The notes below the pieces were generated by a model, which saw only the letters and a list, made by a program, of their open reading frames with translations, searched no databases and was not told the origin of the DNA. A DNA stretch of 64,000 bases from the NCBI RefSeq assembly GCF_009789535.1, contig NZ_WSUT01000005.1, positions 1,141,001 to 1,205,000 on the forward strand, in the 5' to 3' direction. Shown in pieces: positions 1-9,365 of this stretch (position 1 is its first letter; each line of letters begins with the position of its first letter). This stretch comes from Sphingomonas carotinifaciens (lineage in GTDB: Bacteria; Pseudomonadota; Alphaproteobacteria; Sphingomonadales; Sphingomonadaceae). The position numbers and the translations under genes are program-made.

Positions 1-342
1 GAACGCGACGCCGTCCTCCGACCGCTTGGTCAGCTCCGCCAGGCTCATCACCTGATAGCCGCCCGAATCGGTCAGGATCGGCTTGTCCCAGCCCATGAAG
101 TCATGCAGCCCGCCCAGCCGGGCGACGCGTTCGGCACCGGGGCGCAGCATCAGGTGATAGGTATTGCCCAGGATGATGTCCGCGCCCGATGCCGCGACAT
201 CGCCGGGCTTCATCGCCTTGACGGTGGCGGCGGTGCCGACCGGCATGAAGGCGGGGGTACGGATCGTGCCGCGCTCCATCGCGATCGCGCCGGTGCGCGC
301 GGGCCCGTCGGTGGCGTGGATGGAAAAGGCGAAACGGGTCAT
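1..342 (-). CDS. tgt: tRNA-guanine transglycosylase (queuine tRNA-ribosyltransferase), N-terminal part
   Basis: This enzyme exchanges guanine-34 of GUN-anticodon tRNAs for the queuosine precursor preQ1. Only the first 114 residues are in the window; the gene runs off the left edge. The visible part begins [13 protein letters not shown] and contains the family motifs [17 protein letters not shown] and [10 protein letters not shown], the last around the base-binding aspartate (the usual Phe after the glycines is Tyr here). It follows the EF-hand gene by 4 bp and lies in the same transcriptional unit as queA, which acts later in the same pathway. The identification is firm; the fragment is a window effect and not a broken gene. 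Confidence 0.95.
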   Translation of the reverse strand, partial: MTRFAFSIHATDGPARTGAIAMERGTIRTPAFMPVGTAATVKAMKPGDVAASGADIILGNTYHLMLRPGAERVARLGGLHDFMGWDKPILTDSGGYQVMSLAELTKRSEDGVAF

Positions 343-346
343 CGGG

Positions 347-883
347 TCAGTCTTTCCAGCGGGACCGTCCGGTCTCGCCCTTTGGCTTGCGGCCGCGCTC
401 GGCAGGGCGGGTCGGCCCTTGCGCATCGATCGGTGCGGTCCGGAAGGTCAGCAGTTCGGCGCGGCTGATGCCCTCGCCGCCATCCTTGTGGAAACGCGAA
501 TACAGCTTGGCGAAATGCGCCTGCAACTCGTCCAGCCCGACCATGTCGTCGCTGTTGCGATCGACCTCGAACGGGCTGGGCAGCGCGTTGCGGTCGCCCA
601 GGAAACGCTGCGCCCAGTCCGCAAAGATCAGGTAGCGCATGCGGCCGGTGCCGCCCGTATCGACCAGGCGGAACGAGCGATCGACACAGGCCGACAGTTC
701 GGCCCGGTCGGTGCGGCCATCGCCATCCTCGTCGCATGCCGCGATGAACATCGCCACCGGCTCCAGCACCATCGTCGCAGGCGTCTGTGCGGACGGCTTG
801 GCGGGGCCGGGCACGATGATCTCGGCCTCCTGCGCAGCCGGCGTGCCCGCCTGCATCAACGCCGCCAGCACCAGCGCGATCAT
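347..883 (-). CDS. Secreted EF-hand domain protein
   Basis: The 178-residue protein starts with a hydrophobic, signal-like segment and carries two recognisable calcium-binding loops, [13 protein letters not shown] near residue 51 and [13 protein letters not shown] near residue 108. A third, degenerate loop may follow near residue 134. The C-terminus is basic. The start ATG overlaps the queA stop (ATGA), so it is translationally coupled to queA and sits between queA and tgt. A calcium-binding periplasmic or envelope role is inferred from the motifs; its link to queuosine synthesis is positional only. The exact function is unknown. Confidence 0.8.
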   Translation of the reverse strand: MIALVLAALMQAGTPAAQEAEIIVPGPAKPSAQTPATMVLEPVAMFIAACDEDGDGRTDRAELSACVDRSFRLVDTGGTGRMRYLIFADWAQRFLGDRNALPSPFEVDRNSDDMVGLDELQAHFAKLYSRFHKDGGEGISRAELLTFRTAPIDAQGPTRPAERGRKPKGETGRSRWKD

Positions 884-1917
884 GCATCATCCCCCGGCAG
901 CAACAGCGACGCATCGCCATAGGAATAGAAGCGATATCCGGCCGCGATGGCGTGCGCATAGGCGGCCTGCATGCGCTCCAGGCCCATCAGCGCGGATACC
1001 AGCATGAACAGCGTCGACCGGGGCAGGTGGAAATTGGTCATCAGCCCATCGATCCCCCTGAACCGATAGCCGGGGGTGATGAAGATCGCGGTGTCACCCT
1101 CGAACGGTCGCACGATCCGGTCCTCGCCACTGGCGCTCTCGATCAGGCGCAGCGAGGTGGTGCCGACCGCGATGATCCGCCCGCCGGCCGCGCGCGTCGC
1201 ATTCAGCCGGTCCGCGGTCGCCTGGTCGATGCGACCCCATTCGGCATGCATGCGGTGATCCGCGGTATCGTCCGCCTTGACCGGCAGGAAGGTACCCGCA
1301 CCTACATGCAGGGTCAGCGTGGCATGGCCGATCCCCGCCGCCTCCAGCGCCGCGATCAGGCCGGGCGTGAAGTGCAGTGCCGCGGTCGGTGCCGCCACCG
1401 CGCCGGGTTCGTTGGCGAACATCGTCTGATAATCGTCCGCATCGCGCGCCTCGATCCCACGCTTCTGCGCGATATAGGGGGGCAGCGGCATGCGGCCGGC
1501 ACGCTCCAGCAGCAACTCGACTGGTTCGTCACCGGCAAAATCCAGCACGAAGCTGCCATCCTCGCCCCGCTCGCCCGCAGTGGCGGCAACGCCCGCGCCG
1601 AAATCGATCACATCGCCGTCGCGCAACCGCTTGGCATTGCGGATAAAGGCACGCCACCGGCGCGGCCCTTCACGCTTGTGCAGCGTCGCCCCGATCCGCG
1701 CTTCGCCCCGTCGGCCCTCCAGTTGCGCCGGGATGACGCGCGTATCGTTGAAGACCAGCAGGTCGCCGGCACGCAGGCATCCGGGCAGGTCGCGCACTTC
1801 TGCGTCGCGCGTCGCCTCGCCATCCAGCACCAACATCCGCGCCGCATCGCGCGGGGCGGCGGGGTGCAGCGCGATGCGGTCGTTGGGAAGCGCGAAGTCG
1901 AAAAGGTCGACGTTCAC
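880..1917 (-). CDS. queA: S-adenosylmethionine:tRNA ribosyltransferase-isomerase
   Basis: QueA transfers and isomerises the ribosyl part of SAM onto preQ1-modified tRNA to give epoxyqueuosine. The 345-residue length matches the family. It begins [20 protein letters not shown] and shows [38 protein letters not shown] and [17 protein letters not shown], all typical QueA blocks. The ATG overlaps the stop of the upstream cyclophilin gene (ATGA). With the EF-hand gene and tgt downstream it forms one transcriptional unit, so two steps of tRNA queuosine modification are made together. Confidence 0.97.
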   Translation of the reverse strand: MNVDLFDFALPNDRIALHPAAPRDAARMLVLDGEATRDAEVRDLPGCLRAGDLLVFNDTRVIPAQLEGRRGEARIGATLHKREGPRRWRAFIRNAKRLRDGDVIDFGAGVAATAGERGEDGSFVLDFAGDEPVELLLERAGRMPLPPYIAQKRGIEARDADDYQTMFANEPGAVAAPTAALHFTPGLIAALEAAGIGHATLTLHVGAGTFLPVKADDTADHRMHAEWGRIDQATADRLNATRAAGGRIIAVGTTSLRLIESASGEDRIVRPFEGDTAIFITPGYRFRGIDGLMTNFHLPRSTLFMLVSALMGLERMQAAYAHAIAAGYRFYSYGDASLLLPGDDA

Positions 1918-2633
1918 TGGCGCTTCGGCGCGGCCTTCCGCGCCGCCGGCGCCGGAGTCCGGACAGCCGGCTTGGGCGCGGCGACCGCGGCCCCCGGCAA
2001 CGTCACCGGCGCGCCCAGCCCGGCCGCGGGGGCGGCGACGGGCAGCGGCTGGAAGGGCGGGGGATTGTCCGCCGCAATATAGGCATGGACGATCCGCGAC
2101 GGGTTCGCCGGCGGCTCGCCCCGCTCGATCGGATCGACATATTGCATGCCGTCGATCACCCGGCCGAACACCGTGTATTTCTTGTCGAGCGCGAGGCGCG
2201 GCTGGAAGACGATAAAGAACTGGCTGTTGGCGCTGTTCGGATCATCGGCGCGTGCCGCCGACACCGATCCGCGCACGTGCGGCAGATAGTTGAATTCGGA
2301 CGGGACGTTGGGCAGCTCCGACCCGCCGGTGCCGTCGCCCTTGGGATCGCCGCCCTGTGCCATGAAGCCGTCGATCACGCGGTGGAACAGCAGCCCGTCA
2401 TAGAAATGCTGTCGGGTCAGCGTCTTGATGCGCTCCACCATCTTGGGCGCGACATCGGGACGCAGCCAGATCGTCACCCGGCCACCGGTCGACAGATCGA
2501 GCAGCCACAGATTTTCCTTGTCCGTGACCAGCGGCGGTGCCGCCCGCGGGGCCACCGGTGCCTGCACCTGCGCGGCGGCTGGCACCGCGAACAAGCTGGC
2601 CACCACTGCAACTATACCGGCGAAAACGCGCAT
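1914..2633 (-). CDS. Periplasmic cyclophilin-type peptidyl-prolyl cis-trans isomerase
   Basis: This is a prolyl isomerase of about 239 residues. An upstream in-frame ATG exists at 2660, but the start at 2633 has a good GGGGAAGAA ribosome-binding site and leads directly into a signal peptide ([22 protein letters not shown]). The cyclophilin core shows [15 protein letters not shown], with the catalytic Arg and the Phe-Met-Gln pocket, then [11 protein letters not shown] and TVFGRVIDG. The last 60 residues or so are rich in Ala and Pro and end in a basic tail, which is extra to the family domain. It is the first gene of the cyclophilin-queA-EF hand-tgt unit. Export is predicted from the leader only. 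Confidence 0.9.
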   Translation of the reverse strand: MRVFAGIVAVVASLFAVPAAAQVQAPVAPRAAPPLVTDKENLWLLDLSTGGRVTIWLRPDVAPKMVERIKTLTRQHFYDGLLFHRVIDGFMAQGGDPKGDGTGGSELPNVPSEFNYLPHVRGSVSAARADDPNSANSQFFIVFQPRLALDKKYTVFGRVIDGMQYVDPIERGEPPANPSRIVHAYIAADNPPPFQPLPVAAPAAGLGAPVTLPGAAVAAPKPAVRTPAPAARKAAPKRQ

Positions 2634-2721
2634 TTCTTCCCCAAGGGCTATCAGGATCACGGCGCTCTAGAGCAAATCCGCACTTGCGCCAAACTGAACG
2701 TCGCGCAGGTGGCGTCGGGTT

Positions 2722-3225
2722 TCAGCTACCCTTGCGTCCGATCTGCCCGACCCGTGCCACCACCTCGTTGCGCACGGTCGGGGGCACGAAGCGGCCGATC
2801 TCGCCGCCGAACAGCGCGATTTCCTTGACCAGCCGGCTGGCGATGGGTTGCAGCGCCACGTCGGCCATCAGGAAGACGGTTTCGACCCGCGGATTGATCT
2901 GCTGGTTCATGCCGGCCATCTGATACTCATACTCGAAATCGGCCACCGCACGCAGGCCGCGAACGATTACGCGGGCGCCTTCACGCTCGGCAAAATCCAT
3001 CAGCAGCGAATCGAACGCGACGACATGGATCTCGCCGCCCACATCCGCCACCTCGCGCCGGACCATCGCCATGCGCTCGTCCAGCGTGAACATCGGCGAC
3101 TTGGAGGGGTTGGTCGTCACCCCGATCACCAGCCGGTCGACCAGCTTCGCGCCGCGCCGAATGATGTCCATATGGCCCAGCGTGACCGGGTCGAAGGTGC
3201 CGGGATAGACGCCGATCCGGGTCAA
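2722..3225 (-). CDS. coaD: Phosphopantetheine adenylyltransferase
   Basis: CoaD makes dephospho-CoA from 4'-phosphopantetheine and ATP, the fourth step of coenzyme A synthesis. The protein has 167 residues, the normal size. The nucleotidyltransferase motif PGTFDPVTLGH is near residue 8 and IVRGLRAVADFEYE near residue 89. The longer in-frame reading upstream is not used: a TTG start at 3225 gives the family N-terminus MTRIGVYPGT and overlaps the TGA stop of ispA, so CoaD is probably translated by coupling to ispA. An 88-bp gap separates it from the cyclophilin gene downstream. Confidence 0.95.
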   Translation of the reverse strand: MTRIGVYPGTFDPVTLGHMDIIRRGAKLVDRLVIGVTTNPSKSPMFTLDERMAMVRREVADVGGEIHVVAFDSLLMDFAEREGARVIVRGLRAVADFEYEYQMAGMNQQINPRVETVFLMADVALQPIASRLVKEIALFGGEIGRFVPPTVRNEVVARVGQIGRKGS

Positions 3226-4121
3226 TGGTCGCGCTCCACCACATAGCGGGCAACCGCGCGCAGCAAATCCGCCTCGGGCCCGTAATGGCGCAGATGCTCG
3301 ACCGCCTGGTCGACCAGCATCCCGCACTGCGCCCGCGCCCGCTCCACGCCCAGCAGGGTCAGGAACGTCGCCTTGCCGGCATCGCCGTCCTTGCGCAGCT
3401 TCTTGCCCGCCACCGTTTCGTCGCCCTCGGCGTCCAGCAGATCGTCGGCGATCTGAAAGGCAAGGCCCAGGTCATGCGCGTATCCGCGCAGATGCGTCCG
3501 GCCCTCCGGCCCCACCCGGCCCAGGATCGCGCCCGCCTCCACCGCCGCGGTGATCAGGGCGCCCGTCTTCATCTGTTGCAGCCGGGTGACGGTGTTCAGG
3601 TCGAAATCGCCGGTCTCGGCCTCCAGGTCCATCGCTTGTCCACCCGCCATCCCCGAGGGGCCGGAGGCACGCGCCAGGTCCAGGATCAGTTCGGCGCGGA
3701 CATGCGGCTCGGGATGCGTGTCCGGCTCCGCCAGTATTTCAAAGGCCAGCGCATGCAGGCAGTCCCCCGCCAGGATCGCGGTTGCCTCGTCGAACGCCTT
3801 GTGCACGGTGGGCTTGCCACGGCGCATGTCGTCATCGTCCATTGCCGGCAGGTCGTCATGGATCAGGGAATAGACGTGGATCGCCTCCAGCGCGGTGGCG
3901 ACGCGGGCTGCCCGGTCCTTGTCGACGTTGAACAGCGCCGCGGTGGCGAACACCAGCAACGGGCGCAGCCGCTTGCCCCCGCCGATCGCGGCGTGGCGCA
4001 TCGCCCGGTACAGCGGCGCGCGTGGATCGTCCGGCACCTCCAGCAGCGCATCGAAGCGCGCATCGATCTCGGCTGCGACATCGGCCAGCGCGTCGCCCAG
4101 CATCACCGTGGCGGTCGCCAT
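3222..4121 (-). CDS. ispA: Short-chain polyprenyl diphosphate synthase (farnesyl diphosphate synthase)
   Basis: This cytosolic enzyme condenses isopentenyl diphosphate with allylic diphosphates to give farnesyl diphosphate, feeding quinone, undecaprenyl and carotenoid synthesis. It has 299 residues. The first aspartate-rich motif is the DDLPAMDDDD stretch near residue 93, GGKRLRP lies near residue 48, and the second motif is FQIADDLLDAEGD near residue 218. The four residues between the paired aspartates fit bacterial IspA better than long-chain synthases. It sits 2 bp after xseB, the classical xseB-ispA arrangement (usually followed by dxs, which here is replaced by coaD). Confidence 0.92.
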   Translation of the reverse strand: MATATVMLGDALADVAAEIDARFDALLEVPDDPRAPLYRAMRHAAIGGGKRLRPLLVFATAALFNVDKDRAARVATALEAIHVYSLIHDDLPAMDDDDMRRGKPTVHKAFDEATAILAGDCLHALAFEILAEPDTHPEPHVRAELILDLARASGPSGMAGGQAMDLEAETGDFDLNTVTRLQQMKTGALITAAVEAGAILGRVGPEGRTHLRGYAHDLGLAFQIADDLLDAEGDETVAGKKLRKDGDAGKATFLTLLGVERARAQCGMLVDQAVEHLRHYGPEADLLRAVARYVVERDH

Positions 4122-4123
4122 GC

Positions 4124-4363
4124 TCAGCCTGCCGCGAAGGGACGGGTAGCGGTCGGCTTGCCCTCGGCGTCCAGCCGGATCGCCTCGATCCGGGCCTGGG
4201 CCGCGTCCAGCCGCTCGGCGCAGCGCGCGCGCAGCCGGTCGCCGCGCTCGTACAGGCGGATCGATTCGTCCAGGCTCGCCTCGCCGCTTTCCAGCCGGCC
4301 GACGATCCGCTCCAGCTCCTTCAGCGCGTCCTCAAACGACAGGTCTTCGATCGGAATATTCAT
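4124..4363 (-). CDS. xseB: Exodeoxyribonuclease VII small subunit
   Basis: XseB binds XseA to form the single-strand exonuclease VII. The 79-residue product begins MNIPIEDLSFEDALKELE and contains LERIVGRLESGEASLDESI, the diagnostic helical pair of the family, then a Glu/Arg-rich helix (LYERGDRLRARCAERL). A longer in-frame start exists at 4399, but the family always begins just before the LSFEDAL motif, so 4363 is chosen. It lies immediately upstream of ispA on the same strand. No xseA is present in the window. Confidence 0.92.
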   Translation of the reverse strand: MNIPIEDLSFEDALKELERIVGRLESGEASLDESIRLYERGDRLRARCAERLDAAQARIEAIRLDAEGKPTATRPFAAG

Positions 4364-4411
4364 GGCGCCTGCTATGGGCCAGCCGGGCAGGGGAGGCAAG
4401 GCAAGCGGCAG

Positions 4412-4615
4412 TTAACGGGCGTCCAGCGACCGTACCGTCCAGGTATAGAGCACGCGCACCCCGATCAGGCCGGTATCGAGCGCCGCCTGCATCTGATGTG
4501 GTGCCGGATCGCTGCGATCATGGGTGATCAGGCGGATATCGGCGGTCGGATGTCGCACGATCAGCCCCAGCACCAGCAGGGCAATAACCGCAGCAATGAT
4601 CCGACGCTCGCGCAT
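4412..4615 (-). CDS. Small membrane-anchored protein of unknown function
   Basis: The 67-residue product has one N-terminal hydrophobic segment (RRIIAAVIALLVLGLIV, residues 4-20) followed by a short soluble part with no motif I recognise. The start at 4615 is supported by an AGGAG site ten bases upstream. It lies 48 bp ahead of xseB on the same strand and behind the clpA terminator, so it may head the xseB-ispA unit. A single-pass inner-membrane protein is inferred from hydrophobicity only. Confidence 0.6.
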   Translation of the reverse strand: MRERRIIAAVIALLVLGLIVRHPTADIRLITHDRSDPAPHQMQAALDTGLIGVRVLYTWTVRSLDAR

Positions 4616-4690
4616 GATCGATCTCCTGTCGTCAGGCGTATCGCCATTCCGGCGCGTATTCAACTGCTTGGCCGGGTTAGGCCGCGGCAA

Positions 4691-4729
4691 AGAAGAAGGC
4701 CCCGGCAGCGGGATGCGCTGCCGGGGCCT
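4691..4729 (-). terminator. Rho-independent terminator of clpA
   Basis: A 14-bp perfect stem (4697-4710 with 4716-4729, sequence AGGCCCCGGCAGCG and its complement) with a 5-nt loop. On the minus strand it is followed by TCTTCTTT. It lies 28 bp past the clpA stop. Confidence 0.9.
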
Positions 4730-4756
4730 CTTTGTCGAATCGCCTGGCGGGTAATT

Positions 4757-7081
4757 TTACTTCGCGTCGATCGCCTCTGCGCGGCCGCCCTTCTTCTTCT
4801 GCTTCTTGGGCGCGGCCGGCTCGATCGCGAAGGACAGCGCGCCGTCCTTCATCTTCACCGTCACCTCGCCGCCGTGCACCAGCTTGCCGAACAGCAATTC
4901 CTCGGCCAGCGGCTGCTTAATCTTCTCCTGGATCAGGCGGCCCATCGGCCGTGCGCCGTACAGCTTGTCATAGCCCTTTTCGGTCAGCCAGCTCTTGGCG
5001 GCATCGTCCAGGCTGATGTGCACGCTGCGATCGGCCAGTTGCAGTTCCAGTTGCAGGATGAACTTGTCCACCACCCGCGCCACGACCTCGGGCGGCAGGT
5101 ATCCGAAGGGCACGATCGCATCCAGGCGGTTGCGGAACTCCGGCGTGAACATCCGCTGCACCGCCTGCTCGTCCTCGCCCTCGCGGGTCAGGTTGCCGAA
5201 GCCCACCGTCTCGCGCGCCATGTCGGACGCGCCGGCGTTCGTCGTCATGATCAGGATGGTGTTGCGGAAATCGACCGTCTTGCCGTGGTGATCGGTCAGC
5301 TTCCCGTTGTCCATCACCTGGAGGAGGATGTTGAACAGGTCGGGATGCGCCTTCTCGATCTCGTCGAGCAACAGCACCGAATGCGGATTCTGATCGACCG
5401 CATCGGTCAGCAGGCCGCCCTGGTCATAGCCGACATAGCCCGGAGGCGCACCGATCAGCCGGCTGACCGAATGGCGCTCCATATATTCGGACATGTCGAA
5501 CCGCTGGAGCGGAATGCCCAGGATCGCGGCCAGCTGCTTGGCGACCTCGGTCTTGCCGACGCCGGTGGGGCCGGTGAACAGATAGTTGCCGATCGGCTTG
5601 TCCGGATCGCGCAGGCCCGCCCGGCTCAGCTTGATCGCCGCCGACAGGTTCTCGATCGCCTTGTTCTGGCCGAACACGACACGCTTCAGGTCGGTATCCA
5701 GCGTCTCCAGCACCTGCCGGTCGTCGGACGAGACCGATTTGGGCGGGATGCGCGCCATGGTCGCGATCACCGCCTCGATCTCCTTGGGCGTGATCGTCTT
5801 CTTGCGCTTGGACGGCGGCACCAGCATCTGCATCGCGCCCACCTCGTCGATCACGTCGATCGCCTTGTCGGGCAGCTTGCGGTCGTTGATGTAGCGTGCA
5901 CTCAGCTCCACCGCCGACTTGATCGCATCGGGCGTATACTTGACCGAATGATGTTCCTCGAACGCGGAACGCAGTCCGGCGAGGATCTTGATCGTGTCCT
6001 CGATCGTCGGCTCGTTCACGTCGATCTTCTGGAACCGGCGCAGCAACGCGCGATCCTTCTCGAAGTGGTTGCGGAACTCCTTGTAGGTGGTCGAACCGAT
6101 GCAGCGGATCGTGCCGCCCGACAAAGCCGGCTTCAGCAGGTTGGACGCATCCATCGCGCCGCCGCTGGTGGCGCCGGCGCCGATCACGGTATGGATCTCA
6201 TCAATGAACAGCACGGCATGCGGCATCTTTTCGAGTTCGTTCACGACCGCCTTCAGCCGCTCCTCGAAATCGCCGCGATAGCGCGTTCCGGCGAGCAGCG
6301 CGCCCATGTCGAGCGAGTAGATGACCGCCGGCTTCAGCACGTCGGGCACCTCGCCCTCGACGATCTTGCGCGCCAGTCCTTCCGCGATCGCGGTCTTGCC
6401 GACGCCCGGATCGCCTACATAGAGCGGATTGTTCTTCGACCGGCGGCACAGGATCTGCACGGTGCGGTCCACCTCGGGCCCGCGCCCGATCAGCGGATCG
6501 ACCTTGCCGTTCTTGGCCTTTTCGTTGAGGTCGACGGTGAACTGCTTGAGCGCGCTTTCCGTCTTGCCCTTTTCGGGCTGCGCCTTGGCGGGCTTTTCCT
6601 CTTCGGCCGCGCCCTTGGGGCTGGCCGCCTCGCTCGCCTGACCGCCCTTGCCGACGCCGTGGCTGATGAAGCTCACCGCATCCAGCCGGCTCATGTCCTG
6701 CTGCTGGAGGAAATAGACCGCATAGGATTCGCGCTCGGAAAACAGCGCGACCAGCACGTTGGCGCCGGTTACTTCGTCGCGGCCCGACGACTGGACGTGC
6801 AGGATCGCGCGCTGCACCACGCGCTGGAACCCGCTGGTGGGCGAGGGGTCGGTGGCCGCATCGACCTTCAGCGCGTCCAACTCGGTGTCCAGATAATGCG
6901 CCACGGTGGCCTTCAGCTCGCCCAGGTCCACCTGGCACGCCTGCATCACCTTGGACGCATGTTCGTCGTCGATCAGCGCGAGCAGCAGGTGCTCCAGCGT
7001 CGCATATTCATGGCGCCGCGACGATGCGGCCTCCAGGGCCTTGTGCAGCGTGGTTTCAAGAGCGGGGGCGAAAGATGGCAT
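4757..7081 (-). CDS. clpA: ATP-dependent Clp protease ATP-binding subunit ClpA
   Basis: ClpA is the AAA+ unfoldase that feeds proteins to ClpP. The 774-residue product has the N-terminal repeat domain ([18 protein letters not shown], residues 6-140), a first ATPase module with Walker [11 protein letters not shown] and Walker [11 protein letters not shown], and a second with GPTGVGKTE and [12 protein letters not shown], followed by the C-terminal sensor-2 domain. It lacks the long middle domain of ClpB, which sets it apart from that chaperone. The start at 7081 is preferred over 7126 because it gives the family N-terminus MPSFAPALE and has a GGAG site. The adaptor gene clpS, usually just upstream in alphaproteobacteria, is not found in the 154 bp before it. 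Confidence 0.97.
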   Translation of the reverse strand: MPSFAPALETTLHKALEAASSRRHEYATLEHLLLALIDDEHASKVMQACQVDLGELKATVAHYLDTELDALKVDAATDPSPTSGFQRVVQRAILHVQSSGRDEVTGANVLVALFSERESYAVYFLQQQDMSRLDAVSFISHGVGKGGQASEAASPKGAAEEEKPAKAQPEKGKTESALKQFTVDLNEKAKNGKVDPLIGRGPEVDRTVQILCRRSKNNPLYVGDPGVGKTAIAEGLARKIVEGEVPDVLKPAVIYSLDMGALLAGTRYRGDFEERLKAVVNELEKMPHAVLFIDEIHTVIGAGATSGGAMDASNLLKPALSGGTIRCIGSTTYKEFRNHFEKDRALLRRFQKIDVNEPTIEDTIKILAGLRSAFEEHHSVKYTPDAIKSAVELSARYINDRKLPDKAIDVIDEVGAMQMLVPPSKRKKTITPKEIEAVIATMARIPPKSVSSDDRQVLETLDTDLKRVVFGQNKAIENLSAAIKLSRAGLRDPDKPIGNYLFTGPTGVGKTEVAKQLAAILGIPLQRFDMSEYMERHSVSRLIGAPPGYVGYDQGGLLTDAVDQNPHSVLLLDEIEKAHPDLFNILLQVMDNGKLTDHHGKTVDFRNTILIMTTNAGASDMARETVGFGNLTREGEDEQAVQRMFTPEFRNRLDAIVPFGYLPPEVVARVVDKFILQLELQLADRSVHISLDDAAKSWLTEKGYDKLYGARPMGRLIQEKIKQPLAEELLFGKLVHGGEVTVKMKDGALSFAIEPAAPKKQKKKGGRAEAIDAK

Positions 7082-7235
7082 CAGGGTACTCCAGTCGGGC
7101 AACCCGTCAGGGCATGCCCGTTGCACACTATGTCGGAACGCCGGGGGTCGGCATCAAGCATCACGCCGGATTCGATATCGCTCGCAACGGAGCCGCACCG
7201 GCAAATGGCGTCGCGCCCGGCCGGTGCACGGTGTC

Positions 7236-7430
7236 TCACCGCTTGAACAGCGCCTCTGCATCGACGCGGTGGCGGCCCGCGCGCTGCATGTGATCGCGGG
7301 TCCGCGCCGCCTCCCGCTCCAGCGCCGCGACTCGCGCTTCCAGCTCGGCCACCGACAGGGGATCGAGGTCCGCCTTCGCCAGCAGGGTCAGCGGGTCGTC
7401 GCGTCGGGCAGGAGAGTCGTCGATGTCCAT
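7236..7430 (-). CDS. DUF1192 family small protein
   Basis: The 64-residue product matches the alphaproteobacterial DUF1192 pattern: an acidic start, the LSVAELEARVAALEREAART segment (residues 23-42), then a short basic end. The central part should form one helix or coiled coil. The family has no known role. Start chosen at 7430 (MDIDDSPARRDD). It is divergent from the quinone oxidoreductase gene, with 74 bp between the two starts, an arrangement I recognise from other sphingomonads. Confidence 0.8.
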   Translation of the reverse strand: MDIDDSPARRDDPLTLLAKADLDPLSVAELEARVAALEREAARTRDHMQRAGRHRVDAEALFKR

Positions 7431-7504
7431 GACGGGACGCAGCGTTGACCCGCCCGCCCGCGATGTCAATAACGGTGCCATTATCGGCAAACGGGGGCGA
7501 TCGA

Positions 7505-8506
7505 ATGGCGCAGGTGCCAGAGATGATGACGGCGATCGACCCGGAGGGGCATGGCGGGCCGGAGATACTCGTCCCCGTCACGCGCCCGGTGCCGCAACCC
7601 GCCGAGGGGGAGGTGCTGATCCGCGTCGCCGCCGCCGGCGTCAACCGGCCCGACGTGGCGCAGCGCCAGGGCAATTATCCCCCGCCGCCCGGCGCGCCGT
7701 CCATTCCCGGACTGGAGGTCGCCGGCACGATCGTCGCGCTCGGCCCCGATGTGGACGATGCGCTGCTCGGCCAGCCGGTATGCGCGCTGGTGTCGGGCGG
7801 CGGCTATGCCGAATATGTCGCGGTCTGCGCCGGCCAGTGCCTGCCGGTGCCCGACGGCCTGTCGATGGTCGAGGCCGCGGCGATTCCCGAAACGCTGTTC
7901 ACCGTGTGGACCAACCTGTTCGAGCGCGCCTATGCGACGGAGGGGGATACGGTGCTGGTCCATGGCGGCACCAGCGGGATCGGCACCATGGCGATCCTGC
8001 TCGGCCGCATCTTCGGGCTGACCGTGATCGTCACTGCCGGTTCGGACGAGAAATGCGCCGCCGCCCGCGTGCTGGGCGCCGCGCACGCGATCAACTACAA
8101 GCGGCAGGATTTCGTCGCCGAGGTCAAGGCGATCACCGGCGGCAAGGGGGTGCAGGCGGTGCTCGACATGGTCGGCGGCGACTATGTGCCGCGCAACCTG
8201 CAATGCCTGGGCGAGGATGGCCGTCACGTCTCGATCGCGGTGCAGGGCGGGGCGGAGGCGACGATTCCCTTGTGGCAGGTGATGCGCCGCCGCCTGACGC
8301 TGACCGGCTCCACGCTGCGCGCCCGTGACGCCGCGTTCAAGTCGCTGGTCGCCGACGAGCTGATCCGCACCGTCTGGCCACATGTCGCGGCGGGCAAGCT
8401 GCGCCCGGTGATCGACCGCGTCTTCCCGTTGGCCGAGGCGGCGGCGGCGCATGCGCGGATGGAGGCGGGGGATCATGTCGGCAAGATCGTGCTGACCGTC
8501 GGATAG
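7505..8506 (+). CDS. NAD(P)H-quinone oxidoreductase (zinc-independent MDR family)
   Basis: This medium-chain reductase of 333 residues is expected to reduce quinones or enones with NADPH. It has the family opening GGPEILVPVTRPVP, the GroES-like half with AAGVNRPDVAQRQG, and a Rossmann half with LVHGGTSGIGTMAILLGR as the nucleotide loop. It has none of the zinc-ligand cysteines of alcohol dehydrogenases. The closing DHVGKIVLTV is typical of the quinone reductase subgroup. Start taken at 7505, preceded by GGGGGCG; the upstream in-frame ATG at 7445 falls in the divergent spacer. It is followed by a hairpin terminator before trcR. Confidence 0.9.
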   Translation: MAQVPEMMTAIDPEGHGGPEILVPVTRPVPQPAEGEVLIRVAAAGVNRPDVAQRQGNYPPPPGAPSIPGLEVAGTIVALGPDVDDALLGQPVCALVSGGGYAEYVAVCAGQCLPVPDGLSMVEAAAIPETLFTVWTNLFERAYATEGDTVLVHGGTSGIGTMAILLGRIFGLTVIVTAGSDEKCAAARVLGAAHAINYKRQDFVAEVKAITGGKGVQAVLDMVGGDYVPRNLQCLGEDGRHVSIAVQGGAEATIPLWQVMRRRLTLTGSTLRARDAAFKSLVADELIRTVWPHVAAGKLRPVIDRVFPLAEAAAAHARMEAGDHVGKIVLTVG

Positions 8507-8545
8507 GCGCGGATAAGGGGCGGGGGCCCCGCGACACCTTGCCGA

Positions 8546-8562
8546 AATACCGCCGCGGTATT
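8546..8562. promoter_or_regulatory. Perfect 8+1+8 palindrome, possible operator upstream of trcR
   Basis: The sequence AATACCGC-C-GCGGTATT is a perfect inverted repeat with one central base, 39 bp after the quinone reductase stop and 68 bp before the trcR start. Its AT ends and GC core look like a dimeric regulator site. It lacks a T-run, so it is not itself a terminator. The regulator is unknown. Confidence 0.45.
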
Positions 8563-8580
8563 AAGTCGAAGCCATGCTAA

Positions 8581-8613
8581 GGCCGCTCCGATGAGGGGCG
8601 GCCCTTTTATTTT
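8581..8613 (+). terminator. Hairpin with T-rich tail between the quinone reductase gene and trcR
   Basis: GGCCGCTCC (8581-8589) pairs with GGGGCGGCC (8595-8603), with one G-T pair, and is followed by CTTTTATTTT. It ends about 17 bp before the trcR start, so it could terminate the upstream gene or attenuate trcR. Confidence 0.75.
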
Positions 8614-8629
8614 CCGACGGAGTGACCCC

Positions 8630-9301
8630 GTGGCCCAGCCGCTCATGCCCCATGCGACCGCCTCCTGGCTGGTCGACAACACGTCGCTCTCCTTCGAGCA
8701 GATCGCCGATTTCTGCGGCCTCCACATCCTGGAAGTGCAGGCGATCGCCGACGACACCGCCGCCACCAAGCTGACCGGCCGCGATCCGGTCCGCGCGCAC
8801 GAGGTGACGCAAGACGAGATCGACAAGGGCCAGAAGAACCCCGACTATCGCCTGAAGATGACCAAGGGCCCCGAACAGGTCCGCCGTACCAAGGGCCCGC
8901 GCTACACGCCGGTCAGCAAGCGGCAGGACAAGCCGGACGGTATCGCCTGGATCATCCGCAACCATCCCGAGATTTCGGACGGTGCGATCTCCAACCTGAT
9001 CGGCACGACGCGCACGACCATTGCCGCGATCCGCGACCGCAGCCACTGGAACATCGCCAACATCACGCCCAAGGATCCGGTGACGCTGGGCCTGACCACC
9101 CAGCGCGAGTTGGACACCGCCGTTTCCAAGGCCGGCAAGGCCGCGGGTACCGAACCTGCCCCCACCGACACCCGCCTGGAGGGCGACCGCGAGGCCCTGA
9201 TCGCCAGCCTGCGCGCCGAACGCGCGCAGCAGGAGCGCGACGCCGACGGCACCGGCCGCAGCGACGAGATCACCGACCCGCACGCGCTGTTCCGCAACTG
9301 A
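8630..9301 (+). CDS. trcR: DUF1013 family cell-cycle transcriptional regulator (TrcR type)
   Basis: This is a 223-residue cytosolic protein of the DUF1013 family, confined to alphaproteobacteria, where members are annotated as the cell-cycle regulator TrcR. The N-terminal part (WLVDNTSLSFEQIADFCGLH, residues 9-28) and the middle part (NHPEISDGAISNLIGTTRTT, about residues 103-122) both look like helix-turn-helix DNA-binding segments. The C-terminus is charged and low in complexity. The GTG start at 8630 gives the family N-terminus MAQPLMPHATASW and has GGAG at a good distance. The leader holds a perfect palindrome and a hairpin, so its expression may be controlled there. Confidence 0.85.
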   Translation: MAQPLMPHATASWLVDNTSLSFEQIADFCGLHILEVQAIADDTAATKLTGRDPVRAHEVTQDEIDKGQKNPDYRLKMTKGPEQVRRTKGPRYTPVSKRQDKPDGIAWIIRNHPEISDGAISNLIGTTRTTIAAIRDRSHWNIANITPKDPVTLGLTTQRELDTAVSKAGKAAGTEPAPTDTRLEGDREALIASLRAERAQQERDADGTGRSDEITDPHALFRN

Positions 9302-9327
9302 TCGGCGCGCGGCCGGAAGGCTTGGGG

Positions 9328-9362
9328 AAAAGGGCATCGCCGGTGCGGCGGTGCCCTTTTTC
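9328..9362. terminator. Bidirectional terminator between trcR and the sialidase-like gene
   Basis: AAAAGGGCATCGCC pairs with GGCGGTGCCCTTTT around a 5-nt loop, leaving T-runs on both strands. It lies 27 bp after the trcR stop and just past the end of the convergent gene. Confidence 0.85.
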
Positions 9363-9365
9363 GCG

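Noticed and set aside
7082..7235. A search for clpS directly upstream of clpA.
   Set aside because: No frame in this 154-bp gap resembles ClpS; the gene is not in the window.
4022..7246. An open frame of 1074 codons on the plus strand, opposite clpA and xseB.
   Set aside because: High GC at third positions removes stops on the other strand; the minus strand carries clear ClpA and XseB.
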